Shown here: positions 1 through 5,088 of the stretch, piece after piece
Layout: each line of letters begins with the position of its first letter
Position numbering within the stretch: the stretch's first letter is position 1
Assembly (NCBI GenBank): GCA_934179885.1
Contig: CAKPQY010000033.1
Span: 1 to 7,473 of the forward strand
Source of the DNA: an uncultured Clostridia bacterium
Lineage (GTDB): Bacteria > Bacillota > Clostridia > TANB77 > CAG-508
Length of the DNA: 7,473 bases
Direction of reading: 5' to 3'
Notes under the pieces: generated by a model
Seen by the model: only the letters and a program-made list of their open reading frames with translations
Database searches by the model: none
Told to the model about the DNA's origin: nothing
Position numbers and translations under genes: made by a program

Positions 1-243
1 GGATTGGAAGAAGCAGGATTTAGTGTATATGGAGGAGTTAACTCACCATATATTTGGCTTAAAATTCCAGAAGGTATGACATCATGGGAATTTTTTGATA
101 AATTACTAGAAGAGGCAAATGTTGTTGGAACTCCAGGAAGTGGTTTTGGTCCTCATGGTGAAGGGTATTTTAGGTTAACTGCTTTTAATACTAAAGAGAA
201 TACAATTGAAGCAATTGAGAGAATTAAAAAATTGAATAGATAA
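1..243 (+). CDS. dapL: LL-diaminopimelate aminotransferase, C-terminal fragment (5' end outside window)
   Basis: This is the last 80 codons of a pyridoxal-phosphate enzyme of aminotransferase fold type I; the frame is open from base 1, so the start lies outside. DapL makes LL-diaminopimelate directly from tetrahydrodipicolinate using glutamate, supplying lysine and peptidoglycan cross-links in the cytoplasm. The visible part carries the family's C-terminal signature: a VNSPYIWLK stretch, a [19 protein letters not shown] stretch, the glycine-rich [13 protein letters not shown] segment and [18 protein letters not shown]. The Arg of YFRLTAF sits where this fold type binds the substrate carboxylate (family knowledge). 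The TAA stop is followed at once by a terminator, so it ends its own transcription unit. Identification is strong because these blocks are nearly invariant in DapL; only about a fifth of the usual roughly 400-residue protein is visible. Confidence 0.95.
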   Translation, partial: GLEEAGFSVYGGVNSPYIWLKIPEGMTSWEFFDKLLEEANVVGTPGSGFGPHGEGYFRLTAFNTKENTIEAIERIKKLNR

Positions 244-245
244 TA

Positions 246-289
246 AAAAATCTGTCAGAGGGAAATTACTTTCTTGACAGATTTTTAAC
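246..289 (+). terminator. Rho-independent terminator after dapL
   Basis: A 12-bp perfect stem (246-257 with 275-286: five A-T pairs plus TCTGTCA/TGACAGA) closes a 17-nt loop and ends in a T run. It begins three bases after the dapL stop. The A run on the 5' side could give weak termination on the other strand, but no gene converges here. Confidence 0.88.
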
Positions 290-311
290 AAACAAAAATT
301 TGCAAAAACTA

Positions 312-340
312 TTGACATTTTGAGTTTATATTTATATAAT
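312..340 (+). promoter_or_regulatory. Perfect-consensus vegetative sigma-A promoter for the HD/rdgB/ruvA/rarA cluster
   Basis: TTGACA (312-317) and TATAAT (335-340) are both exact consensus with the optimal 17-bp spacer. The start of transcription should be near 346-348, giving a leader of about 49 nt before the ATG at 396. It lies just after the dapL terminator, so it is a fresh start of transcription. No operator-like repeat is obvious around it. Confidence 0.9.
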
Positions 341-395
341 AGGCAAAGAAAATAAGAGAAAAAATAAAAATAAAAGTCAAGAAAGCAGGTAAAAA

Positions 396-950
396 ATGAA
401 AGAACAATTTTTAGAATTATTAAAACAAGTAAAAAGAGAAGGAATAGACGAACTAATAGAATTTATAGAAAAAACAGACTTCTTCAAAGCACCAGCAAGC
501 ACAAGATTTCACGGAGACTATGAAGGGGGACTAGTAGAACACAGCTTAAAAGTATATGAAATACTAAAACACAAAGTAGAAACAAATATAGAACCATTAG
601 AAGTAAATCCAGAAACACTAATAATAGTCCCATTACTACACGACCTATGCAAAGCAAATTTTTATAAAGTAGATTATAGAAATGCAAAAAATGCATTAGG
701 AGTATGGGAAAAAGTACCATATTACACAATAGATGACACAATACCATATGGACATGGAGAAAAATCAGTAATGATGATAACAGAATACATGAAATTAACA
801 CCAGAAGAAAAATACGCAATTCGTTGGCACATGGGATTTACAGAACCAAAAGAATTATACAACACAATAGGAGCAGCATATAAAAAATATCCATTAGCAT
901 TATTAATGCATGAAGCAGATTTAGAAGCAACTTATTTTTATGATATTTAA
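396..950 (+). CDS. HD-domain protein, predicted metal-dependent phosphohydrolase
   Basis: This 184-residue soluble protein has the metal-binding pattern of the HD superfamily: His39 in FHGDYEGGL, His49 in LVEHSLKVYE, the HD pair at His82-Asp83 (LLHDLCK), His120 in YGHGEKS, His145 in RWHMGF, and His172 with Asp175 (MHEADLEA). Families with this arrangement hydrolyse phosphomonoesters or phosphodiesters of nucleotides or act as exoribonucleases (YhaM-like), but the substrate cannot be read from sequence. The length suits a stand-alone HD domain with no OB-fold or GGDEF partner. The ATG at 396 has a modest AGG (387-389) six bases upstream and lies about 49 nt below a perfect promoter. It is the first gene of a cluster with rdgB 47 bp downstream; a role in nucleotide clean-up or repair is inference from that neighbourhood only. 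Confidence 0.85.
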   Translation: MKEQFLELLKQVKREGIDELIEFIEKTDFFKAPASTRFHGDYEGGLVEHSLKVYEILKHKVETNIEPLEVNPETLIIVPLLHDLCKANFYKVDYRNAKNALGVWEKVPYYTIDDTIPYGHGEKSVMMITEYMKLTPEEKYAIRWHMGFTEPKELYNTIGAAYKKYPLALLMHEADLEATYFYDI

Positions 951-997
951 GTGAGTACTAAAAAAATTATACAATTACTAATTTAAGGAGTGATATT

Positions 998-1591
998 ATG
1001 CGTACAATAATTTTAGCGAGCAACAACGAACATAAAGTAAAAGAAATTTCAGACAAAGTAAAAGAATATAGCATAAAAGTTATACCTCAAAGCGAAGCAG
1101 GATATGACATAGAAGTAGAAGAAACAGGAAAAACTTTTATAGAAAATGCAATACTAAAAGCAGAAAGTATTTATAAATTTTCAGGTATGCCAGTTATAGC
1201 AGATGATAGCGGATTGGAAATTGATAAATTAAATGGTGAACCAGGGGTATATACCAAAAGATATGCAGGACCTAATGCAACAGATAAAGATAAAATAGAA
1301 AAAGTTTTATCTTTATTAAGAGATACTGAAGATAGTCAAAGAACAGCAAGATTTAAATGTGCAATTTGTTATATAGATAAAAAAGGAGAAAAACATATTT
1401 TTGAAGAATCATGTGAAGGAAAAATAACACATAAACCTTGCGGAACAGATGGATTTGCATATGACCCAATATTTTTATATGATACAAGAACTTTTGCACA
1501 AATGTCCACAGATGAAAAAAATAAAGTTAGTCACAGAGGAAAGGCAATTAGCAAATTAATAGAATATTTGAAAACTGAAAAAGAAGACTAA
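998..1591 (+). CDS. rdgB: XTP/dITP diphosphatase (non-canonical purine NTP pyrophosphatase, RdgB/HAM1 family)
   Basis: This cytoplasmic house-cleaning enzyme hydrolyses dITP, ITP and XTP to monophosphate and pyrophosphate, keeping deaminated purines out of DNA and RNA. The 197 residues are the family's normal length. Visible signatures are the N-terminal phosphate-binding LASNNEHKVKE (residues 6-16), ETGKTFIENAILKAE (42-56), the catalytic acidic block ADDSGLEID (68-76), EPGVYTKRYAG (81-91), the base-binding CGTDGFAYDPIF (148-159), and TFAQMSTDEKNKVSHRGKA (165-183). The ATG at 998 has an AAGGAG (985-990) seven bases upstream, so the start is secure. It follows the HD gene by 47 bp and precedes ruvA by 40 bp with no terminator between, so co-transcription from the 312-340 promoter is likely. 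No key residue appears to be missing. Confidence 0.96.
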   Translation: MRTIILASNNEHKVKEISDKVKEYSIKVIPQSEAGYDIEVEETGKTFIENAILKAESIYKFSGMPVIADDSGLEIDKLNGEPGVYTKRYAGPNATDKDKIEKVLSLLRDTEDSQRTARFKCAICYIDKKGEKHIFEESCEGKITHKPCGTDGFAYDPIFLYDTRTFAQMSTDEKNKVSHRGKAISKLIEYLKTEKED

Positions 1592-1631
1592 AAACAATTC
1601 GGAAATATGTCAATAGAAGGGAAGAAAAAAT

Positions 1632-2261
1632 ATGTTAGCATATATAAAAGGAACACTAGAGATGAAAATGACAGGATATATTGTAATTGATGTAGGGGGA
1701 CTAGGATATAAAGTATTCATGTCAGACTCAGGAATAGAAAAATTAGGAAATATAGGAGATACAGTAAAAGTACATACATATTATAAAGTCAGAGAAGATG
1801 ATATAAGCATATTTGGATTTAACACATTAGAAGAATTAAAAATGTTTGAATTATTAATATCAGTAAGTGGAGTAGGAGCCAAAACAGCTTTAGCGATGCT
1901 AGCAGTATGTGAACCAACAGAATTTGCATTGGCTGTTATAACAGAAGATGTAAAAACACTAACACAAATGCCAGGAATTGGTGCTAAATCAGCACAAAGA
2001 ATAATTTTAGAACTAAAAGATAAAATAAAGAAAGAACAACAAATACAAGAATTAACAAAAGCAACAGGAAAAACAGGCGAAGCAAAAACAAAACTAGAAG
2101 AAAGAATAGAAAATGAAGAAAAAATCGAAGAAGCAACAGCAGCATTACAAGTACTTGGATATAATAAAAAAGAAATAGAAAAAGCATTTGATAAGTTAGT
2201 CAAAGATAATATGAGCACAGAAGAACTAATAAGAAAAGGACTATCAATTTTAGGAAAATAA
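1632..2261 (+). CDS. ruvA: Holliday junction branch migration complex subunit RuvA
   Basis: RuvA tetramers bind four-way DNA junctions and load the RuvB helicase for branch migration during recombinational repair. The 209-residue protein shows the three-domain plan: an N-terminal OB fold (about 1-62, starting MLAYIKGTLE with VIDVGGLGYKVF), a domain with two helix-hairpin-helix motifs (SVSGVGAKTAL at 77-87 and MPGIGAKSAQRI at 113-124), a charged linker (about 132-162, rich in K, E and Q), and the C-terminal RuvB-binding three-helix domain (about 163-207, with ALQVLGYNKKEIEKAF). It is slightly longer than the usual 200 residues because of the linker. An AAGGGAAG (1617-1624) precedes the ATG. 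ruvB, the usual next gene in many bacteria, is absent; after a large inverted repeat the next gene is rarA, also a AAA+ ATPase of recombination and replication. Confidence 0.96.
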   Translation: MLAYIKGTLEMKMTGYIVIDVGGLGYKVFMSDSGIEKLGNIGDTVKVHTYYKVREDDISIFGFNTLEELKMFELLISVSGVGAKTALAMLAVCEPTEFALAVITEDVKTLTQMPGIGAKSAQRIILELKDKIKKEQQIQELTKATGKTGEAKTKLEERIENEEKIEEATAALQVLGYNKKEIEKAFDKLVKDNMSTEELIRKGLSILGK

Positions 2262-2370
2262 AAAAGAGTGATAGAAGGGTCAAAAACAAAATACCTTTAC
2301 AATTTTATTTATAAGTTAGTGAATAATATAAAAAGAGATTTTGTTTTTGACCCTTCTATCGATTCTTTTT
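2261..2370. repeat. 110-bp near-perfect inverted repeat filling the ruvA-rarA gap
   Basis: The arms 2270-2292 and 2338-2360 match perfectly over 23 bp (GATAGAAGGGTC then A-rich). Outside them the stem continues with two more pairs (one G-T), one bulged G at 2361, and seven pairs AAAAAGA/TCTTTTT (2261-2267 with 2364-2370), about 32 bp in all. The loop (2293-2337) is 45 nt of A+T-rich sequence. The stem begins at the last base of the ruvA stop and its T run ends immediately before the rarA SD AAAGGAG (2371-2377). It could be a miniature inverted-repeat element, a strong transcriptional attenuator, or an RNase III processing site. It encodes nothing, and I do not see clear target-site duplications. 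Confidence 0.85.
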
Positions 2371-2384
2371 AAAGGAGAAAATTT

Positions 2385-3626
2385 ATGAACAGTAACGAAC
2401 CACTAGCATACAGAATGAGACCAAAAACACTAGACGAATATGTCGGACAAGAACACGTACTAGGCAAAGACAAAATCTTATATAGAACAATAAAAGCAGA
2501 CAGATTATCTAGTATAATATTATTTGGCCCTCCGGGATGCGGAAAAACATCATTAGCAAAAGTTATTAGTGAAACAACAAAATACAAATTCTATAAGATA
2601 AATGCAGTAACAGCAGGAGTATCAGACATCAAAAAAGTAATAGAAGAAACAAAAAATTATATGATAAACCCAACAGGAAGAAGCATTTTATTTATAGATG
2701 AGATACACAGATTTAACAAATTACAACAAGATGCATTACTTCCATATGTAGAAAACGGATTAATAATTTTAATTGGAGCAACAACTGAAAACCCATATTT
2801 TGAAGTAAACAAAGCGTTAATATCAAGGTCAATGGTTATAAAGCTAGAACCATTAACAGAAGAAAATATATATACAATTTTAAAGAATGCAATTGAAAGA
2901 AAAGATGGGCTAGGAGAATATAACATAAAAATAGAAGATGAGACTCTAAAAAAATTGGCAGCAATATCAAATGGAGATGTAAGAACAGCATTAAATGGAT
3001 TAGAAATAGCAGTACTTACAACAAATATGGAAAGTGATGGCTATATTCATATAACAGATGAAGTAATAAAAAATTGTGTTCAAAGTAGAAAAGCAATATT
3101 TGATAAAAAAGGTGACACACATTATGATAATGTTAGTGCATTTATAAAATCAATGAGAGGGTCAGACCCAGATGCTACAGTATTTTATTTAGCAAGAGCT
3201 TTAAATGGCGGAGAAGACCCAATGTTTTTAGCAAGAAGAATTGTTATATGCGCATCAGAAGATGTAGGTATGGCGAATCCAAACGCGCTAGTAGTGGCAA
3301 ATGCTGCAATGCAAGCAGTACATATGGTAGGAATGCCAGAAGCAAGAATATTACTTTCAGAAGCAGCAATATATGTAGCAACTTCTAAAAAATCAAATGC
3401 AAGCTATCTGGCAATAAATAAAGCTTTAGAAGATGTAGCCAATAAAGATACAGGAACAATACCAATGCATATAAGAAATGCACCAGTAGAAGAAATGAAA
3501 AATTTAGGATATCATGAAGGATATCTATATCCACATGATTTTTCAGGACATTGGGTAGAGCAACAATATCTACCAGACAAAATGTTAGGAACAAAGTACT
3601 ATATAAAAGATGAAAACATTGAATAA
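2385..3626 (+). CDS. rarA: Replication-associated recombination protein A (RarA/MgsA), AAA+ ATPase
   Basis: RarA is a clamp-loader-related ATPase that acts at stalled replication forks, binding single-stranded DNA ends and SSB. The 413 residues are close to family length. In order: an N-terminal [19 protein letters not shown] motif (6-24) typical of RarA/RuvB/clamp loaders, Walker [10 protein letters not shown] (48-56), Walker [21 protein letters not shown] (101-120), sensor 1 [12 protein letters not shown] (131-142), the arginine-finger segment SRS (147-149), sensor 2 [12 protein letters not shown] (196-207), and the C-terminal oligomerisation part with [19 protein letters not shown] and later [13 protein letters not shown]. 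The ATG at 2385 sits seven bases after AAAGGAG. Its SD directly abuts the T-run end of the big inverted repeat, so expression could be modulated by that hairpin while still being part of the ruvA transcript. The N-terminal SSB-binding extension seen in some homologues is not apparent. Confidence 0.95.
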   Translation: MNSNEPLAYRMRPKTLDEYVGQEHVLGKDKILYRTIKADRLSSIILFGPPGCGKTSLAKVISETTKYKFYKINAVTAGVSDIKKVIEETKNYMINPTGRSILFIDEIHRFNKLQQDALLPYVENGLIILIGATTENPYFEVNKALISRSMVIKLEPLTEENIYTILKNAIERKDGLGEYNIKIEDETLKKLAAISNGDVRTALNGLEIAVLTTNMESDGYIHITDEVIKNCVQSRKAIFDKKGDTHYDNVSAFIKSMRGSDPDATVFYLARALNGGEDPMFLARRIVICASEDVGMANPNALVVANAAMQAVHMVGMPEARILLSEAAIYVATSKKSNASYLAINKALEDVANKDTGTIPMHIRNAPVEEMKNLGYHEGYLYPHDFSGHWVEQQYLPDKMLGTKYYIKDENIE

Positions 3627-3718
3627 ATTTTTTTAAAGGTCATAAAATTTTAATCATGCCTAGTTTGTCCTTTCAATAATTTCAAAAAAATTATTAGAAT
3701 AAAATAATAAAAAAATGG

Positions 3719-3744
3719 AAAACCTACTATAAAGTAGGTTTTTT
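3719..3744 (+). terminator. Terminator-like hairpin after rarA that touches the start of the next gene
   Basis: A 10-bp perfect stem (AAAACCTACT 3719-3728 with AGTAGGTTTT 3733-3742), a four-base loop and a six-base T run make a good intrinsic terminator for the rarA cluster. Only three bases separate the T run from the ATG at 3748, and the GTAGG in the 3' arm (3734-3738) is the only SD-like sequence for that ATG. It may therefore also act as a leader attenuator. The rest of the 121-bp gap (3627-3718) is A+T-rich with a small A+T hairpin (3675-3682 with 3688-3695) and no convincing promoter. Confidence 0.78.
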
Positions 3745-3747
3745 ATT

Positions 3748-4117
3748 ATGTCAGAAGTGTTAAAAAAATATATTAAACAAATAATAATAGGATTTTTGGC
3801 TGGACTTGTAAGTCGGATTTTTCTCAACAGGCGGAGGATTAATATTAGTACCAGGATTTATTTATATGCTAAATATGGAACCGCAAAAAGCAAGAGGAAC
3901 ATCAGTATTCTGCATATTACCAATGGTATTAACAAGTAGTTTTTTCTATTATAAAGGAAATTTTATAGACTGGAGAACAGCCCTATTATGCGGAATAGGA
4001 GGAGCAATAGGAGGCTATATTGGAGCAAAATTATTAAAAAAATTACCAGATAAAGTGTTAAAAATAGCATTTACTATATTTCTAATATACGTATCATATA
4101 AAATGATATTTAAATAA
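3748..4117 (+). CDS. Half-size TSUP (TauE/SafE) membrane protein A, needs a +1 frameshift at 3814
   Basis: TSUP proteins are membrane permeases, some exporting sulfite, sulfoacetate or similar anions; the usual protein is about 250 residues with two homologous halves. Here 3748-3813 joined to 3815-4117 encodes 122 residues, one half. The joined protein has helix 1 with the family's glycine motif (GFLAGLVS, shift, GFFSTGGGLILVPGF), then helices at about 46-68 (after the Gln-Lys-Ala-Arg segment), 72-95 (with CGIGGAIGGYIGAKLL) and 101-120. Without skipping C3814 the frame reads CGG, diverges, and stops at 3937-3939 after 63 codons. The remainder downstream is undamaged, against ordinary gene decay. 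The ATG at 3748 has only GTAGG, in a hairpin arm, as SD. It likely pairs with the second half-size TSUP downstream; the substrate cannot be told. Confidence 0.82.
3811..3817 (+). other. Putative programmed +1 frameshift site 1 (AGT-C-GGA)
   Basis: The zero frame reads GTA AGT CGG ATT; skipping C3814 gives GTA AGT GGA TTT TTC, restoring the TSUP motif Val-Ser-Gly-Phe-Phe-Ser-Thr-Gly-Gly-Gly. The A-site codon CGG (Arg) is found in frame in none of the intact genes of the window. There is no homopolymer run here that would make an indel error likely. Re-pairing of the P-site Ser tRNA from AGU to GUC would be poor, so a hungry-codon mechanism with out-of-frame capture of Gly tRNA at GGA fits better (inference). 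Confidence 0.6.
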
Positions 4118-4225
4118 ACATTATATATAGTCTTGTATAATAAAATGAGATTTTTATGAAAAAAATGAAAAAAATAGTCAAAAAGTATCATAATAGAAAT
4201 GTCAGATTTTAAAAGGATGGTAACA

Positions 4226-4462
4226 ATGAATAAAAAAATATTAGAAAAAAATAACTGGAAAAACAAAAATTCACAATATTTATTTGAATTGCAAAAATTT
4301 TTAGATTTAGCAGATAATATAGAAGATGAAAATCTTAGAAAATTAATAATAAATCAAATGATTAAATGCGATAAATGTATAACAAATATTGCAGAAGAAA
4401 TGTTTAAAAAAATTAAAAGTTACGAAGAGCAAAACGAAGTGAATCGAAAGGAAGAAAAATGA
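4226..4462 (+). CDS. Hypothetical 78-residue charged helical protein between the two TSUP halves
   Basis: I do not recognise this gene. The 78-residue product is soluble, Lys/Glu/Asn-rich and predicted by eye to be mostly helical, beginning MNKKILEKNNW with a core FELQKFLDLADNIEDENLRK and a CDKC pair (Cys-Asp-Lys-Cys) near residue 50. The start at 4226 is preferred over the in-frame ATGs at 4199 and 4217 because AAAAGGATGG (4211-4220) is placed about 6-8 bases before it. It ends in a tight ATGA overlap with the next gene (ATG 4459-4461, TGA 4460-4462), indicating translational coupling to the second TSUP half. It could be an accessory or regulatory subunit of the transporter, but only position suggests this. 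A TATAAT at 4136-4141 has no good -35 partner, so its own promoter is unproven. Confidence 0.72.
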   Translation: MNKKILEKNNWKNKNSQYLFELQKFLDLADNIEDENLRKLIINQMIKCDKCITNIAEEMFKKIKSYEEQNEVNRKEEK

Positions 4463-4840
4463 CAGAGATATTAATAGGACTCATTTCTGGAATTGTAAGT
4501 GGAACAGGAATGGGACGGGGGAACTATTTTAATATTTTTATTGACATTCTTATGTGGACTAGAACAACATGTAGCCCAAGCATCAAATTTAATATTCTTT
4601 ATACCAACATCAATTGTAGCAATAATAGTAAATATAAAAAATAAAAATATAGATTTAAAATTAGCAACAATAATATCAATATTTGGAATACTAGGAGCTA
4701 TAATAGGAGCAAATTTATCAATTCATACAGACGTAAAAACTTTAAGAAAATATTTTGGTATTTTTTTAGCAATTATTGCTATTCATGAAATATATACCAT
4801 TATAAAAGAGAATAAAAAAAGTAAAAAAGGGATACAATAA
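4459..4840 (+). CDS. Half-size TSUP (TauE/SafE) membrane protein B, needs a +1 frameshift at 4516
   Basis: Positions 4459-4515 joined to 4517-4840 encode 126 residues with four predicted helices: 1 at about 4-33 (LIGLISGIVSGTGMG, shift, GGTILIFLLTFLCGL), 2 at about 40-60 (ASNLIFFIPTSIVAIIV), 3 at about 68-89 (ATIISIFGILGAIIGANLSI) and 4 at about 97-115 (YFGIFLAIIAIHEIYTII), then a Lys-rich tail. This is one TSUP half and a paralogue of the gene at 3748; together they could form a two-subunit eight-helix permease. Without the shift the frame reads CGG and stops at 4642-4644 after 61 codons. Translation starts in an ATGA overlap with the upstream gene and has AAAGGAAG (4447-4454) as SD. Helices 2-4 and the natural stop are intact, so simple decay is unlikely. 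The substrate is unknown. Confidence 0.82.
4513..4519 (+). other. Putative programmed +1 frameshift site 2 (GGA-C-GGG)
   Basis: The zero frame reads ATG GGA CGG GGG AAC; skipping C4516 gives ATG GGA GGG GGA ACT ATT, restoring Gly-Met-Gly-Gly-Gly-Thr of the TSUP helix-1 motif. As at site 1, the zero-frame A-site codon is CGG and the +1 codon is Gly. A purine-rich AGGAATGGGA just upstream might act as an internal SD-like stimulator, as in prfB, though its spacing differs. The site lies five codons further along the same motif than site 1. The G run after the C does leave some room for an indel artefact, but the surplus base that best explains the shift is the C. Confidence 0.6.
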
Positions 4841-4897
4841 AATTGCAAAAAAATTTGAAAAAATTTTAAATGACGATGAACGAAGGGATTGATAAAT

Positions 4898-5038
4898 ATG
4901 AAATTTACAAAAGGTTTAATCGTAGGCGGATTAATCACTACAGGACTAATAATGATGTATAATGACACAAATATGATGAACAAAAATAAAATGATGAAAA
5001 AAGGAAAACAATTCGCTAAAAAAATAGGAATAATGTAA
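4898..5038 (+). CDS. 46-residue small membrane protein, YtxH-like
   Basis: This short gene encodes a 46-residue peptide starting MKFTKGLIVGGLITTG, with one N-terminal hydrophobic glycine-containing helix (about 6-20), a methionine- and lysine-rich middle (MMNKNKMMKKGKQF) and a basic C-terminus. The layout resembles the small YtxH-like or DUF3918-like membrane proteins common in Clostridia and Bacilli, whose function is unclear; some are stress- or sporulation-associated. An AAGGG (4883-4887) lies about 10 bases before the ATG. It follows the second TSUP half by 57 bp with no terminator between, and its stop is one base before a strong bidirectional terminator, so it probably is the last gene of the TSUP transcript. 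The family assignment is tentative; that it is a real gene is supported by SD, spacing and composition. Confidence 0.68.
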   Translation: MKFTKGLIVGGLITTGLIMMYNDTNMMNKNKMMKKGKQFAKKIGIM

Positions 5039-5039
5039 T

Positions 5040-5078
5040 AAAAGTTGTCAAAAGGGACACCCCATTTTGACAACTTTT
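5040..5078. terminator. Bidirectional terminator between convergent genes
   Basis: A 14-bp perfect stem (AAAAGTTGTCAAAA 5040-5053 with TTTTGACAACTTTT 5065-5078) encloses an 11-base loop that may add a GGG/CCC pairing. A run on the left and T run on the right make it work on both strands. It ends the TSUP/YtxH-like unit from the left and the minus-strand Cys-rich gene (stop at 5089-5091) from the right. Confidence 0.92.
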
Positions 5079-5088
5079 AAAATATCAA

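Noticed and set aside
484..819. A 111-codon hydrophobic open frame on the minus strand inside the HD-domain gene
   Set aside because: Its Leu-rich product is the expected antisense of A-ending codons in the real gene; no SD or terminator supports it.
1781..2218. A 145-codon open frame on the minus strand inside ruvA
   Set aside because: It is a shadow of ruvA: a Ser/Leu/Phe-rich product that mirrors Lys/Glu/Ala-rich coding on the other strand, with no SD.
3715..3732. A five-codon reading frame inside the hairpin before TSUP half A, as a leader peptide
   Set aside because: There is no SD, and such a short frame in A-rich DNA is expected by chance.
3866..4117. The second part of TSUP half A as a separate gene starting at ATG 3866
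   Set aside because: There is no SD before this ATG, and the 17 codons upstream of it in the same frame already encode the conserved TSUP glycine motif, so the frame continues back to the shift site.
4156..4212. An 18-codon reading frame rich in Lys before the 78-residue gene
   Set aside because: It has no SD, a low-complexity Lys-rich product and overlaps the leader of the next gene; most likely chance in A-rich DNA.
4199..4225. A longer start (ATG 4199) for the 78-residue gene
   Set aside because: The SD AAAAGGATGG lies after this ATG and is properly spaced for the ATG at 4226.
4118..4225. A promoter with TATAAT at 4136-4141 before the 78-residue gene
   Set aside because: No acceptable -35 lies at 16-18 bp, and TATAAT-like hexamers are common by chance in DNA this A+T-rich.
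4499..4840. The second part of TSUP half B as a separate gene starting at ATG 4499
   Set aside because: The first residues (MEQEWD) are unlike TSUP and have no SD; similarity begins at the Gly codon just after the shift at 4517.
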